Assembly (NCBI RefSeq): GCF_002056795.1
Contig: NZ_CP020104.1
Span: 5,837,501-5,901,500, forward strand
Direction: 5' to 3'
DNA from: Spirosoma aerolatum
GTDB taxonomy: Bacteria > Bacteroidota > Bacteroidia > Cytophagales > Spirosomataceae
DNA: 64,000 nt
A model generated the notes under the pieces. It made no database searches, was not told the DNA's origin, and saw nothing but the letters and a program-made list of their open reading frames with translations. Below are positions 9,027 through 17,421 of the stretch, in pieces. The position numbers and the translations under genes are program-made. Each line of letters begins with the position of its first letter. Within the stretch, counting starts at the first letter, position 1.

Positions 9027-10741
9027 ACCAGCATCCGCATTGGATCTTCGAGGAGTTGCTTCACCGTTTGCAGGAAAGCAGCCCCTGTAGCGCCATCTAC
9101 CACGCGGTGGTCGCAGGAAAGCGTCACTTTCATCACATTAGTTGGTTTAGCCACATCACCCTCGAACTTCACAGTCTGTTTGATTGTACCTATCGCCAGA
9201 ATGCAGGAATCAGGGGGGTTGATGATCGCCGTAAATTCGTCGATGCCAAACATACCCAGGTTCGAGATCGAGAACGTGCTACCTTCCCAATCTTTCGGCT
9301 GTAGTTTTTTATCCTTCGCCTTACCCGCCAGGTCTTTCACTTCGCCCGAAATGGTCGACAGGGTTTTCTGATCGGCATTGCGAATAACCGGCACCAGCAG
9401 CCCTTCATCGACAGCTACCGCTACCCCAATATTGACGTATTTGTATTTACGGATTTTATCGCCCAGCCACGACGAGTTTACGTTCGGATGCTGTTTCAAG
9501 GCCAGTGCAGCCGCTTTGATCACGAAATCGTTGAATGATACTTTTACCGGGCTAACAGTATTGACGGTACCACGTAACTCCATCGCCTTGTCCATGTTGA
9601 TTTCCATGGTCAGGTAGAAGTGAGGGGCCGTGAACAGACTTTCGCTCAGACGGCGGGCAATCGTTTTCCGCATCTGGCTGACCGGAATATCTTCGTAATC
9701 CCCAGCCGGTGTCGGTACCGATGGAGCGGCTGGCACTGGGGCAGGTGTCGGCGATGGCTGTGCAGCAGGTTGTGATGCGGCCGGTTTAGCAGCCGGAGCA
9801 GCACCAGGCGTAAAGGACTCTACATCGCTTTTCACAATGCGGCCTTCGGGGCCTGTACCATGTACCTGTGCCAGATTGATTCCTTTATCGGCGGCAATGG
9901 CTTTTGCCAAAGGCGACGCTTTAATTCGGCCATTCGAGCCAGCCACATCTCCAGCAGCCCCGGCATCTGATAAATCCGTATCAGCATTGGCAGGTAGATT
10001 TGCCTGTGGGTTCTGCTGGACTGTAGCACTACCGCCTTCGCCCGTTGCGGCTGGCGGTGTAGAAGCTCCTCCCTCCAGGAGAACTTTAAAGTTGGCTCCT
10101 TTTTCACCGACAACAGCGATGATATCATCAACGGCAACCGAAGAGCCTTCTTTTACTCCAATATACAGCAACGTACCTTCCTCGTAGGCTTCGAGGTCCA
10201 TCGTTGCCTTATCGGTCTCGACTTCGGCCAGTACATCGCCCGATTTCACCGTATCACCTTCTTTTTTATGCCAGGCAACAATGGTTCCTTCGGTCATCGT
10301 ATCACTCATTTTCGGCATCCGAATAACCGACGCATTTACTTTTTCGGCTGGGGCTGCTGAAACCGCTTTCTGATCAGGCAGATTGGTAGTAGCCTCGGCG
10401 CTGGCACTATTGGCCGGAGCAGGCGCTGGGGCCGGGCTGGGTGCAGGAGCAGCCTGCTGGCTTCCCCCACTGGAACCGTTGAGTAATGCTTTATAATCTT
10501 CGCCTTCTGCACCGATAACGGCCAATACGCCATCGACGGGCACAGAAGCACCTTTTTCAACACCGATATAGAGCAAGGTACCTTCCTCATACGATTCGAG
10601 GTCCATCGTTGCCTTATCAGTTTCGACTTCGGCCAGTATATCGCCGGACTTTACTTTATCGCCCACTTTCTTGTGCCACTCCGCAATGACGCCTTCGGTC
10701 ATGGTGTCGCTCATTTTGGGCATTCGAATTAATTCAGCCAT
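9023..10741 (-). CDS. pdhC: pyruvate dehydrogenase complex E2, dihydrolipoyl acetyltransferase
   Basis: A 572-residue E2 core component that moves acetyl groups from E1 to CoA. In order: two near-identical lipoyl domains with lipoyl Lys in TDKATMDLE (Lys 43 and Lys 178), each followed by a Pro/Ala linker; a peripheral-subunit-binding domain (about 275-312, ASPLAKAIAADKGINLAQ); and the acetyltransferase domain ending in the catalytic DHRVVDG (His 545). The RMPKMSDTMTEG signature of pyruvate-type E2 is present in both lipoyl units. E1 and E3 genes are not adjacent. A TAATTTTG promoter box lies upstream, and the stop codon is inside the shared terminator hairpin. Confidence 0.95.
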   Translation of the reverse strand: MAELIRMPKMSDTMTEGVIAEWHKKVGDKVKSGDILAEVETDKATMDLESYEEGTLLYIGVEKGASVPVDGVLAVIGAEGEDYKALLNGSSGGSQQAAPAPSPAPAPAPANSASAEATTNLPDQKAVSAAPAEKVNASVIRMPKMSDTMTEGTIVAWHKKEGDTVKSGDVLAEVETDKATMDLEAYEEGTLLYIGVKEGSSVAVDDIIAVVGEKGANFKVLLEGGASTPPAATGEGGSATVQQNPQANLPANADTDLSDAGAAGDVAGSNGRIKASPLAKAIAADKGINLAQVHGTGPEGRIVKSDVESFTPGAAPAAKPAASQPAAQPSPTPAPVPAAPSVPTPAGDYEDIPVSQMRKTIARRLSESLFTAPHFYLTMEINMDKAMELRGTVNTVSPVKVSFNDFVIKAAALALKQHPNVNSSWLGDKIRKYKYVNIGVAVAVDEGLLVPVIRNADQKTLSTISGEVKDLAGKAKDKKLQPKDWEGSTFSISNLGMFGIDEFTAIINPPDSCILAIGTIKQTVKFEGDVAKPTNVMKVTLSCDHRVVDGATGAAFLQTVKQLLEDPMRMLV

Positions 10742-10819
10742 AATTTAGCTATGTGTATATCGGGTTATACGAAACGATCGGCCGGGCTGGAGAGTACGTT
10801 CTGCGCCCCAGTTAAGGGT

Positions 10820-10827
10820 CAAAATTA
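10820..10827 (-). promoter_or_regulatory. Bacteroidota -7 box for pdhC
   Basis: On the minus strand this reads TAATTTTG, an exact TAnnTTTG match, about 79 bases before the pdhC ATG. No clear -33 TTTG was found at the right distance, so the call rests on the -7 box and its position. Confidence 0.5.
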
Positions 10828-10922
10828 AGAGAAAGGAAATTAATAGTGAAGAATGAAGTGTGTAGAGTAAAGAATAGTTTCCAATCTTTTATTCCATATT
10901 CTATATGCTTCATCCTTTTCTT

Positions 10923-12116
10923 CTATTCTACCCACAACACCAACCCCTTCAAATACCCCCCTTCGGGATGAAATAAACTAACCGGATGATCGGCGGGCTG
11001 ACTCAGATGGTGTAGCACACGCACCTGCCGACCCGCTTCGATGGCAGCTGCTACAATCGTATTATAAAACAGTTCGCGGTCAACCACCTGCGAACAGGAA
11101 AAGGTAAATAAGATACCCCCAGGGGCCACTCGTCGGAACCCTTCTGCATTCAATCGTTTATAGCCCTGAACGGCGCGGTGGCGGGCCGACAAACTTTTGG
11201 CAAACGCCGGAGGATCAAGCACCACCACATCGTACTGACGGTCGTGCGTCTTCAGATAATGCATCACATCCTCCGCAAAGGCTTCATGATGGCTGTCTTC
11301 GCCAAAATTCGCCACTACGTTTCGGTTCGTCAGATCAATCGCTTTCTGCGATACATCGACCGAATGCACCAGGTTTGCCCCTGCTTTGAGACCATATACC
11401 GAAAAGCCGCCCGAATAACAGAACGCATTCAACACGTTTTTTCCCTGTGCATACTGCGCCAGCAAGGCCCGGTTATCGCGTTGATCCAGAAAAAATCCGG
11501 TTTTCTGGCCCGTTATCCAGTCGACAAGGAACGTATTGCCATTCTCCTGAACCGGATGCGGCACGGGCGTTCGGCCATACAAATACCCGTTGGTAACGGT
11601 AGCTCCGTATTCGTCGGGCAAGGTGTCGGCACTTTTATCATAGACTGCCTTTAGCTCATCGCCAAAAACAGCTTTTAAGGCTTCGGTAATCAACTCGCGT
11701 TCGCGGTGCATGCCAATCGAGTGTGCCTGCAACACAACCACACCATTATACATGTCCAAGATTAGACCTGTACAGCCATCCCCTTCGCCATGAACGAGCC
11801 GATAACAGTTTGTTTCGCCTGTCACAATCGTTTGGCGAATACTTCGAATATGGCTTAGTTTCTTTGTCCAATAGGCCACATCGGGTACTACAGGCCCACC
11901 CGCCGTGGCCCCAAACGAAAACAAACGCACTGCAATACTGCCATCATGATAATGCCCCGTAGCCAGATAGCGCTGCTTATTGTCAAATACTTCAACGACA
12001 TCTCCATCTGCCACATGGCCTTCATACCGGCTAATGGCCCGCGAAAACACCCAGGGGTGAAACCGACGAACCGCTTCATCGCGCCCAGGCTGCAAATAAA
12101 TTTTGGAAAAATTCAT
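10923..12116 (-). CDS. class I SAM-dependent rRNA methyltransferase (RlmI-type)
   Basis: About 397 residues. An N-terminal PUA-like domain (KIYLQPGRDEAVRRFHPWVFSRAI) is followed by an EEHEE-type linker and a Rossmann methyltransferase domain with NAFCYSGGFSVYGLKAGA (SAM loop), VVLDPPAFAKS and the TFSCSQ motif carrying the probable catalytic Cys. The layout fits RlmI, which makes 5-methylcytosine at position 1962 of 23S rRNA. The ATG at 12116 is preferred over an upstream TTG. Its start abuts a heptamer repeat hairpin. Confidence 0.88.
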   Translation of the reverse strand: MNFSKIYLQPGRDEAVRRFHPWVFSRAISRYEGHVADGDVVEVFDNKQRYLATGHYHDGSIAVRLFSFGATAGGPVVPDVAYWTKKLSHIRSIRQTIVTGETNCYRLVHGEGDGCTGLILDMYNGVVVLQAHSIGMHRERELITEALKAVFGDELKAVYDKSADTLPDEYGATVTNGYLYGRTPVPHPVQENGNTFLVDWITGQKTGFFLDQRDNRALLAQYAQGKNVLNAFCYSGGFSVYGLKAGANLVHSVDVSQKAIDLTNRNVVANFGEDSHHEAFAEDVMHYLKTHDRQYDVVVLDPPAFAKSLSARHRAVQGYKRLNAEGFRRVAPGGILFTFSCSQVVDRELFYNTIVAAAIEAGRQVRVLHHLSQPADHPVSLFHPEGGYLKGLVLWVE

Positions 12117-12126
12117 GCACAAAGAT

Positions 12127-12209
12127 AAAGAGTGAAAGAGTGAAAGAGTGAAAGAGTGAAACTGTCAACAATTTTTTCGCTCTTTCGCTCTTTCGCTCTT
12201 TCACTCTTT
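12127..12209. repeat. heptamer inverted repeat (GAGTGAA / TTCGCTC)
   Basis: Left arm 12127-12161 is four tandem copies of the 7-base unit AAGAGTG. The right arm, about 12177-12209, is the complementary run TTTCGCTC repeated four times and ending TTTCACTC. The two can fold into a long imperfect stem. It fills the gap between the divergent methyltransferase and sugar isomerase genes. The same family recurs at 34202-34312 and as one arm near 63724. Confidence 0.75.
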
Positions 12210-12254
12210 ACTTTTTCCCCATCTTTACACTTTCGCTTTGTAAACTTTCAACCT

Positions 12255-13124
12255 ATGCAACGACGTAGTTTCCTTAAGCAATCCGGCCTGCTCACGGCGG
12301 GTGCTTTAACCCTTAGCCAAACCGATTTATTCGCCAACGCCCCTGCCAAGACCATCAATCCATTTGGAGCCCAACTGTATAGTGTTCGTGATATGATGCC
12401 CAAAGACCCGAAAGGTGTTATGACGCAACTGGCGCAGATGGGCTATAAACAATTCGAAAGCTACAGTGGTCCACAAGGATTTTTGTGGGGTATGCAACCT
12501 AAAGAAATCAAATCGTTCCTCGACGGGCTGGGTGTAAAGATGGTGAGTACTCATTTCAACTACCGGGCAGAAGTCGATAAGCCGGACCAGCTCAAGAAAA
12601 GTATTGAAATGGCGCACGATGCCGGATTGACCTACCTGCTTTGCCCATTTTATGGTCCGCAAAAAACCTGGGATGAGTGGAAAAAAGTAGCCGATCAGTT
12701 CAACACCGTTGGCGAAGAGGTGAAGAAAGCAGGATTGAAATTCGGTTATCACAACCACGACTATTCGTTCCGCCCACTCGACGGTAAGCTTCCCCAGGAA
12801 TTCCTGCTGGCCAATACTGATCCCAACTACGTGATGTTCGAACTGGATTTGTGCTGGATCGATGTAGCGGGTGTAAATACCGAAGAACATCTCAAAAAAT
12901 ACGGCAAACGCTACGAACTCTGCCATGTAAAAGACTACAAAGTTCAGGATGGTAAGCCCGTCCAGAACGATCTTGGCAAAGGCAATGTAGACTTCAAAAA
13001 GACGCTTCGCATTGCCATGAACAGCGGTATCAAGTATTTCCTGGTTGAGCAGGAGCAATATCCTGAATCGTCTATCATCAGTATGAAAAACGACGCGGAG
13101 TACATGAAGCAGTTGTCCGTATAA
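12255..13124 (+). CDS. secreted sugar phosphate isomerase/epimerase-like TIM barrel
   Basis: About 289 residues. The chosen ATG at 12255 opens with RRSFLKQSG, a twin-arginine-like signal, followed by a hydrophobic stretch, so export by Tat is likely. The remainder is an AP-endonuclease-2-type TIM barrel (FGAQLYSVRDMM, then MVSTHFNYR, FGYHNHDYSF, MFELDLCWIDVAG, CHVKDY), with His, Glu and Asp metal ligands on those strands. Such proteins isomerise or epimerise free or modified sugars. It is a monocistronic gene followed by a terminator; the substrate is unknown. Confidence 0.85.
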   Translation: MQRRSFLKQSGLLTAGALTLSQTDLFANAPAKTINPFGAQLYSVRDMMPKDPKGVMTQLAQMGYKQFESYSGPQGFLWGMQPKEIKSFLDGLGVKMVSTHFNYRAEVDKPDQLKKSIEMAHDAGLTYLLCPFYGPQKTWDEWKKVADQFNTVGEEVKKAGLKFGYHNHDYSFRPLDGKLPQEFLLANTDPNYVMFELDLCWIDVAGVNTEEHLKKYGKRYELCHVKDYKVQDGKPVQNDLGKGNVDFKKTLRIAMNSGIKYFLVEQEQYPESSIISMKNDAEYMKQLSV

Positions 13125-13132
13125 GCACTCAG

Positions 13133-13161
13133 AGAGGGTTGTGAAAAGCAGCCCTCTTTTA
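13133..13161 (+). terminator. rho-independent terminator after sugar isomerase
   Basis: An 8-bp stem AGAGGGTT (13133-13140) / AGCCCTCT (13150-13157) with one G-T pair, a 9-base loop and a short T tract. It lies 9 bases past the isomerase stop. Confidence 0.75.
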
Positions 13162-13186
13162 TACATTCATAAAAAATAGTACCCTT

Positions 13187-13477
13187 ATGGAAACAGTGCG
13201 AATTCATGTTAATCAACAAAGCGATGGCATAACATTTAGTTTACCATTAGCTACTCGCCAATCTTTACTCCAAGAATTCCCGAATGCTCATCCAGTAAGT
13301 AGTTTATTCGTCGCTTATGATGTTAGGCATAATTTTGAGTTCTATCATGGAACCATAGAACCTCAAATCTTCCCAGTTATGCTTGGGCTTACTCAGACAA
13401 ATTTACAAAAAATTAAAACTATACTTTTCGTCAATCCGGTAACTAATCAGACGATTTATAAATACCCTCATGAGTAA
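13187..13477 (+). CDS. unknown 96-residue protein paired with a PD-(D/E)XK nuclease
   Basis: A small soluble protein without signal or membrane segment. It begins METVRIHVNQQ and ends VNPVTNQTIYKYPHE, with a strand-rich middle. Not recognised. Its last 8 bases overlap the start of the next gene (ATGAGTAA junction), so the two are probably made together. The segment is clearly richer in A+T than the flanking genes, suggesting acquisition. A regulator, antitoxin or immunity role is only a guess from the gene order. Confidence 0.6.
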   Translation: METVRIHVNQQSDGITFSLPLATRQSLLQEFPNAHPVSSLFVAYDVRHNFEFYHGTIEPQIFPVMLGLTQTNLQKIKTILFVNPVTNQTIYKYPHE

Positions 13478-13952
13478 AATGTTTAATAATTACATTGGAA
13501 AAGCTGGGCAATTATTTGCAATGTCCGAATTTCTGATGCGAGGATGGAATGTAGCAATTCCTGAAGTCGACCGGGGTGAAGATATTTGTGTCGTTCAGGA
13601 TAGTGATGAAACACTACGTAGAGTTCAGGTTAAGTCATCTCAAGCAATACCGTTACAAAAAGGATATTATGCTGAATTCAATATTCCATACCGCCAGATT
13701 GTAACTGCATTAACTCCAGACATTCACTTTTTCTTACTTGTTAGGCATGACAAACACTGGAAAGATGTACTAATCATTAGTCGGGAACTGCTTGAAAATG
13801 AACTTGCGTTTGGCCAGAATAATGACCCAATCCTTGAAAACAAAAAGCCCACTCTGCATATAAGATTCATTGGTGACAAGATAATCTGCCGCCAAAAAGA
13901 CTTTACCCACTATAGAAGTAATTTTACTGATTTTAGCCAAATCAACCATTAA
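13470..13952 (+). CDS. PD-(D/E)XK-type nuclease-like protein
   Basis: A 160-residue protein with the pattern of the PD-(D/E)XK/DUF4365-like fold: helix KAGQLFAMSEFLMRGW containing Glu 20, then Asp 38 in GEDICVV, then Gln 53-x-Lys 55 in RRVQVKSS. These fit the E-D-QxK metal-binding active site. The remainder (FFLLVRHDKHWKDVLIISRELL) is a typical trailing strand-helix unit. It is translationally overlapped by the preceding small gene and ends tail to tail with the zinc enzyme gene, with a 3-base stop overlap. A DNA-cleaving defence or toxin role is plausible but unproven. Confidence 0.6.
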   Translation: MSKMFNNYIGKAGQLFAMSEFLMRGWNVAIPEVDRGEDICVVQDSDETLRRVQVKSSQAIPLQKGYYAEFNIPYRQIVTALTPDIHFFLLVRHDKHWKDVLIISRELLENELAFGQNNDPILENKKPTLHIRFIGDKIICRQKDFTHYRSNFTDFSQINH

Positions 13953-14974
13953 TTCTCCTCCCTGGCCGAAAACAACCGTTTGAGCCAACTCTTCTTCTCC
14001 TCGCCTTCTTCTTTCTTCTCATCATCGGTAAACTGATAGTTTGCCAGTACACGTAAATCAGGTTGGCCCGCATCGACCCAACAAGTGTACCAGAAATCGC
14101 CAACCATCTTTACAGAAGCCCGCATCTGTCGCTCTACCTGTCCCTTTAAGTGTTCGTGATAACGTCTGGAGAAATCGGCCGAATACACTTTGGTAGTTAT
14201 CCCATTCCGTTCTTCAAAACCATACTTTTGCGTTTCCCCTACTTCATCGGTTAGCTGCTGTTCAAAACGCAGTACAGAATCCAGAGCCGCATTAGCCCTA
14301 AAAACTGCCCGCCAGGCGGCTTTTTGTGGCGAATAAACGTATTCTGCCTGCCCCGTCAGAAAATCATAATCGACGCTGAATAACTCTGGTAATCGGGATT
14401 CCCAGAATCCATGAATCCCCTGCTGGTTCGTTAGCTGACCGTTATAATTACGCGTTGTATGTAATGGAACATTCGCATCGGCAATATAATGGCCTAAATC
14501 GGCCGCAACCCGTAAAATCCGACGAACATTCCGCTCCTTAAAAGCTTCTGTTAACTGGTATTTAGTGAGCTGAATCTGCCAGGGAACAATGCCATGTAAA
14601 GCCAGCGTATCGGCTCCATATCGTTCCGTAGCTTCTTTATAATAGCGAGGTAGTGTAGCACTTGTTGTATCTGAATACGCATCCAGATCAATAAAATGAC
14701 GAGGGGCTTCACCAACCACAGCATATCTACGCTTATCTGGATTTACTGCATTGTCGCTCAGATAGGTTATGTACTTTTTAAAGAATGGCATCATCTCCAC
14801 AGGTAAGGTAAAAACAGCCAGTCGATTGATCTGCTGATGGGCATAAAAGCCCCATGCAGGACGGTTTTGAGCAGGTTTTCTCAGTACGATGGGCGTACCA
14901 TTTACTAAACTCCCAAAAAAAATGTTGGCCGAGACGTACAACCAAATAAATCTATTGTAGATTTGATCAAACAT
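13949..14974 (-). CDS. zinc-dependent phospholipase C / S1-P1 nuclease-type protein
   Basis: A 341-residue protein with a hydrophobic N-terminal segment (about 8-24) that probably serves for export, followed by the PLC/P1 family signature. The zinc-ligand motifs are AWGFYAHQQINRLA, HFIDLDAY, DLGHYIADANVPLHTT and GIHGFWESRLPE, giving the Trp, His, Asp and Glu ligands of the three-zinc centre. Family members cleave phospholipids or single-stranded nucleic acid. The C-terminus is a short lysine/glutamate-rich tail (DDEKKEEGEEKK). The gene is convergent with the nuclease module. Confidence 0.8.
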   Translation of the reverse strand: MFDQIYNRFIWLYVSANIFFGSLVNGTPIVLRKPAQNRPAWGFYAHQQINRLAVFTLPVEMMPFFKKYITYLSDNAVNPDKRRYAVVGEAPRHFIDLDAYSDTTSATLPRYYKEATERYGADTLALHGIVPWQIQLTKYQLTEAFKERNVRRILRVAADLGHYIADANVPLHTTRNYNGQLTNQQGIHGFWESRLPELFSVDYDFLTGQAEYVYSPQKAAWRAVFRANAALDSVLRFEQQLTDEVGETQKYGFEERNGITTKVYSADFSRRYHEHLKGQVERQMRASVKMVGDFWYTCWVDAGQPDLRVLANYQFTDDEKKEEGEEKKSWLKRLFSAREEN

Positions 14975-15065
14975 GGTACTTTACAGCGAAAAATAGTAAC
15001 TATTCAATTAAAGCTCCATGTTATTCAGAACAAAATTTCGAAAAACAGAAAAATATCGAATAATC

Positions 15066-15464
15066 ATGAATGCTAAATCAAAAGGGTACGCCCTTGTCGT
15101 TGTGTTGATGTGCGCGTTTGCTTTAACAATCTACGGTGCTTATTCACCTGCACGAAAAGCCCAGAAACAGCAGATTGTGTGCATAAAATTTAAAAAAGGG
15201 GTCGAAACTCAAGCTGTTGAACAGCATATGAACGGTTTTGCGGCTCTAAAGCATGAAATTCCACAGATCGTCAATTACACATCAGGCAAGACAATTATGC
15301 CCAATCAGGCGGTTTCTGATTATGACGTAGTACATTATCTTACGTTTCAATCGGAAGGAGATATAAAATTGTTTGAGAAGAGTGAAGCCTACAAAGAATT
15401 TGTAGCGAAGAACCAGGGAGTCTGGGAAAAAACGTTGATTGTCAATGCTGACATTCGCCCATAA
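15066..15464 (+). CDS. Dabb-type stress-responsive barrel domain protein, membrane or secreted
   Basis: 132 residues from the ATG at 15066; an ATG at 15018 would add 16 residues. A hydrophobic segment (ALVVVLMCAFALTIYGAY, about 9-26) anchors or exports it. The following domain has the Dabb order of short strand VCIKFKKGV, helix, FAALKHEIPQIVNYTSGK, YDVVHYLTFQSEGDIKLFEKSEAYKEF, which forms dimeric alpha-beta barrels. The biochemical role is unknown. Its downstream hairpin overlaps the rpsT promoter. Confidence 0.75.
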   Translation: MNAKSKGYALVVVLMCAFALTIYGAYSPARKAQKQQIVCIKFKKGVETQAVEQHMNGFAALKHEIPQIVNYTSGKTIMPNQAVSDYDVVHYLTFQSEGDIKLFEKSEAYKEFVAKNQGVWEKTLIVNADIRP

Positions 15465-15482
15465 AAATTGGATTAAGTAAAG

Positions 15483-15530
15483 AAATTCGGCTGGAGCCTT
15501 TGGTTGTTCCGGCCGAATTTCTTATTTTTG
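15483..15530 (+). promoter_or_regulatory. rpsT promoter overlapped by a hairpin
   Basis: TATTTTTG at 15523-15530 is an exact Bacteroidota -7 box, with a TTTG (15499-15502) 20 bases earlier at the -33 position. The same stretch carries the inverted repeat AAATTCGGC (15483-15491) / GCCGAATTT (15512-15520), a probable terminator of the Dabb gene, so the -33 box lies in the hairpin loop. Confidence 0.7.
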
Positions 15531-15568
15531 CGCCCTCATATCGCGACAACGATCTCATTTATATACCA

Positions 15569-15835
15569 ATGGCAAACCATAAGTCATCAAAAAAAGCAAT
15601 CCGGTCGAGTGCCAAGAAGCGGCTCCAGAACCGTTATCAGCATGTAACCACCCGGAACATGGTGAAAAAACTCCGTGCTACTACCGACCACGCAATGGCC
15701 GTTGAGCTGTTCAAATCGGTTTCGTCGGCGTTGGACAAACTCGCCAAACGGAACATCATCCACAAGAATAAAGCAGCCAACAATAAGTCGAAACTGGCTC
15801 GTTTGGTTAATAGCCTGAAAGCTGCTAACGCTTAA
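15569..15835 (+). CDS. rpsT: 30S ribosomal protein S20
   Basis: An 88-residue basic helical protein that binds 16S rRNA early in 30S assembly. The ATG at 15569 gives the canonical N-terminus MANHKSSKKAIRSSAKKR and a full-length protein ending KLARLVNSLKAANA. Upstream in-frame codons lie in the promoter and are discarded. It has a clear own promoter and stands alone between Dabb and radC, as is common for rpsT. Confidence 0.96.
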   Translation: MANHKSSKKAIRSSAKKRLQNRYQHVTTRNMVKKLRATTDHAMAVELFKSVSSALDKLAKRNIIHKNKAANNKSKLARLVNSLKAANA

Positions 15836-15938
15836 TTCTGCCGGACTCATCCAGATTCTCTGGGTTCTATCGATTCATTTATGCCATTGATAGAGTAGAG
15901 AATCCAGAGGACCTATCCAATCGTCCGTATATCGTATT

Positions 15939-15972
15939 AAAAACCTTACCTATTTGCGGGTAAGGTTTTTTT
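15939..15972 (+). terminator. rho-independent terminator after rpsT
   Basis: The stem CCTTACC/GGTAAGG, extended by flanking A and T pairs, has an 8-base loop and ends in a run of seven T. It is preceded by a second inverted repeat (about 15858-15910, GATTCTCT...AGAGAATC) in the same 100-base gap. Confidence 0.75.
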
Positions 15973-16016
15973 GTGCATTTTGTCAACGAAAAATGCTCCG
16001 TAACTTACTTGCACTC

Positions 16017-16712
16017 ATGGCGTACGAAAACTCTGGCACCATTCAAAGCTGGGCCGAAGAAGACAGGCCCCGCGAAAAGCTGATGCTAAAAGGTAAAGCG
16101 GCCTTATCAGAAGCCGAACTAATTGCCATTCTGATTAATTCAGGTACAGTTGATTTGACGGCCGTGGATGTAGCCAAAATCATCCTGAAAAGCGTCAATA
16201 ACAACCTCAACGACTTAGCCAAACTAAGCATAAAAGATCTCTCTAAATTTCGAGGGATCGGGGAAGCGAAAGCTATTAGTATTGTAGCTGCCCTTGAATT
16301 GGGGCGTCGGCGTAAAGAACAGGATCGGCCGCAACGAGCCCGCGTGACCTGCTCACGCGATGCGTATAACGAAATGATTCCGCACCTGATCGACAAGCCG
16401 CACGAAGAGTTCTGGATCCTCCTAATGAACCGTGCTAACGAGATTCTCCGCCCGGTGCAAATCAGCTCGGGTGGTATATCCGGTACAGTTGCCGATCCGA
16501 AAATCATTTTTAAACAGGCGCTTGAACATCTGGCGTCCTCGATCATTCTGTTTCATAACCATCCATCGGGCAACCTCACGCCCTCTCAGGCCGATAAAGA
16601 CCTGACCCGAAAGCTAAAAGATGCCGGACGAATTCTGGACATTCCGGTACTCGACCATCTGATATTTACGGATAAAGCCTATTTCAGCTTCGCCGACGAA
16701 GGGATATTATAA
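16017..16712 (+). CDS. radC: RadC/JAB-domain DNA repair-associated protein
   Basis: 231 residues from the ATG at 16017 (MAYENSGTIQSWAEEDRP), the usual start for the family; ATG 15993 is the alternative. It has an N-terminal UPF0758 helical part with a helix-hairpin-helix element (DLSKFRGIGEAKAISIVAALELG), then the JAB/MPN metalloprotease-like domain with HNHPSGNLTPSQAD carrying the two His, Ser and Asp metal-site residues, and the Glu in the FWILLMNRANE strand region. The cellular role of RadC is unsettled despite its name. It converges with the pseudouridine synthase gene. Confidence 0.92.
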   Translation: MAYENSGTIQSWAEEDRPREKLMLKGKAALSEAELIAILINSGTVDLTAVDVAKIILKSVNNNLNDLAKLSIKDLSKFRGIGEAKAISIVAALELGRRRKEQDRPQRARVTCSRDAYNEMIPHLIDKPHEEFWILLMNRANEILRPVQISSGGISGTVADPKIIFKQALEHLASSIILFHNHPSGNLTPSQADKDLTRKLKDAGRILDIPVLDHLIFTDKAYFSFADEGIL

Positions 16713-16757
16713 ATTGTCATTTGGTAGTCATTGATCGTGAGCAAAAGCGATTAATGA

Positions 16758-17336
16758 CTACAAATTCAATCCCTTCATCACCTCCACTCGGCTCAACTCA
16801 CGCACCTCACCGGATTTCATACCATCGGCAGTAAGGCTTTCAATAGCCCAGCGTGCCAGTCGAAGCGTTGGAAAACCTACCGATGCGGTCATTTTCCGAA
16901 CCTGCCGATTTTTACCTTCATGCAGCGAAATAGATAGCCAGGATGTAGGGATGCTGGCCCGATAGCGAATGGGTGGATTTCGTTCGGGCAAGGCCGGTTC
17001 GGGGATAATCTGGGCAGTGGCTGGTAAGGTATGATACGGTTTTCCATCGACGGAAATCGTCACGCCTTTCGCCAGTTGCGAACAGGCCTGTTCGGTCAAT
17101 GCACCCTCTACCTGCACATAATAGGTCCGATGATGCCGAAACTTGGGATTTAATAGCCGATGGTTCAGTTGTTTATCGCTGGTTAGCAGCAGTAAACCTT
17201 CGCTATCCGCATCGAGCCGACCAACCGGGTACACATCTTTCGGAAAATCAAAATCCAGATCAGCCAGCGTCGGCTTGTCACCCTCCCGCGAAAACTGCGA
17301 GAGCATGAGGTAAGGCTTATAAATGAGGTAATACAT
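16758..17336 (-). CDS. rRNA pseudouridine synthase, RluE-type
   Basis: 192 residues lacking an S4 domain, like RluE, which modifies 23S rRNA near position 2457. The catalytic Asp lies in VGRLDADSEGLLLLT. The family motifs YLIYKPYLMLSQF at the N-terminus and GKNRQVRKMTASVGFPTLRLAR near the C-terminus are intact. The ATG at 17336 is adjacent to a palindromic repeat shared with the end of the exonuclease III gene upstream. The exact target site is inferred from size and order of motifs. Confidence 0.88.
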   Translation of the reverse strand: MYYLIYKPYLMLSQFSREGDKPTLADLDFDFPKDVYPVGRLDADSEGLLLLTSDKQLNHRLLNPKFRHHRTYYVQVEGALTEQACSQLAKGVTISVDGKPYHTLPATAQIIPEPALPERNPPIRYRASIPTSWLSISLHEGKNRQVRKMTASVGFPTLRLARWAIESLTADGMKSGEVRELSRVEVMKGLNL

Positions 17337-17338
17337 GG

Positions 17339-17421
17339 TTGAATGTTGAATGATCGAGTGATTGAATGATTGAATAGGCTGGCGTAAGCCTTTCTATTCA
17401 ATCACTCGATCATTCAACATT
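17339..17421. repeat. TTGAATGAT-type inverted repeat overlapping the exonuclease III 3' end
   Basis: Left arm 17339-17377 and right arm 17394-17421 are complementary over about 28 bases (AATGTTGAATGATCGAGTGA and beyond), the left arm having one extra 8-base unit. The right arm encodes the final codons of the exonuclease III gene including its TAG, so the repeat is partly coding. A related repeat lies at 43158-43248. Confidence 0.75.

Noticed and set aside
12127..12209. CRISPR array
   Set aside because: Units are 7-8 bases, in tandem and inverted, with no spacers and no cas genes.
13120..13960. Core-gene-edge direct repeats around the PD-(D/E)XK module
   Set aside because: I compared the ends of both neighbouring genes and found no duplicated stretch, so this module does not share the pattern of the three cassettes.
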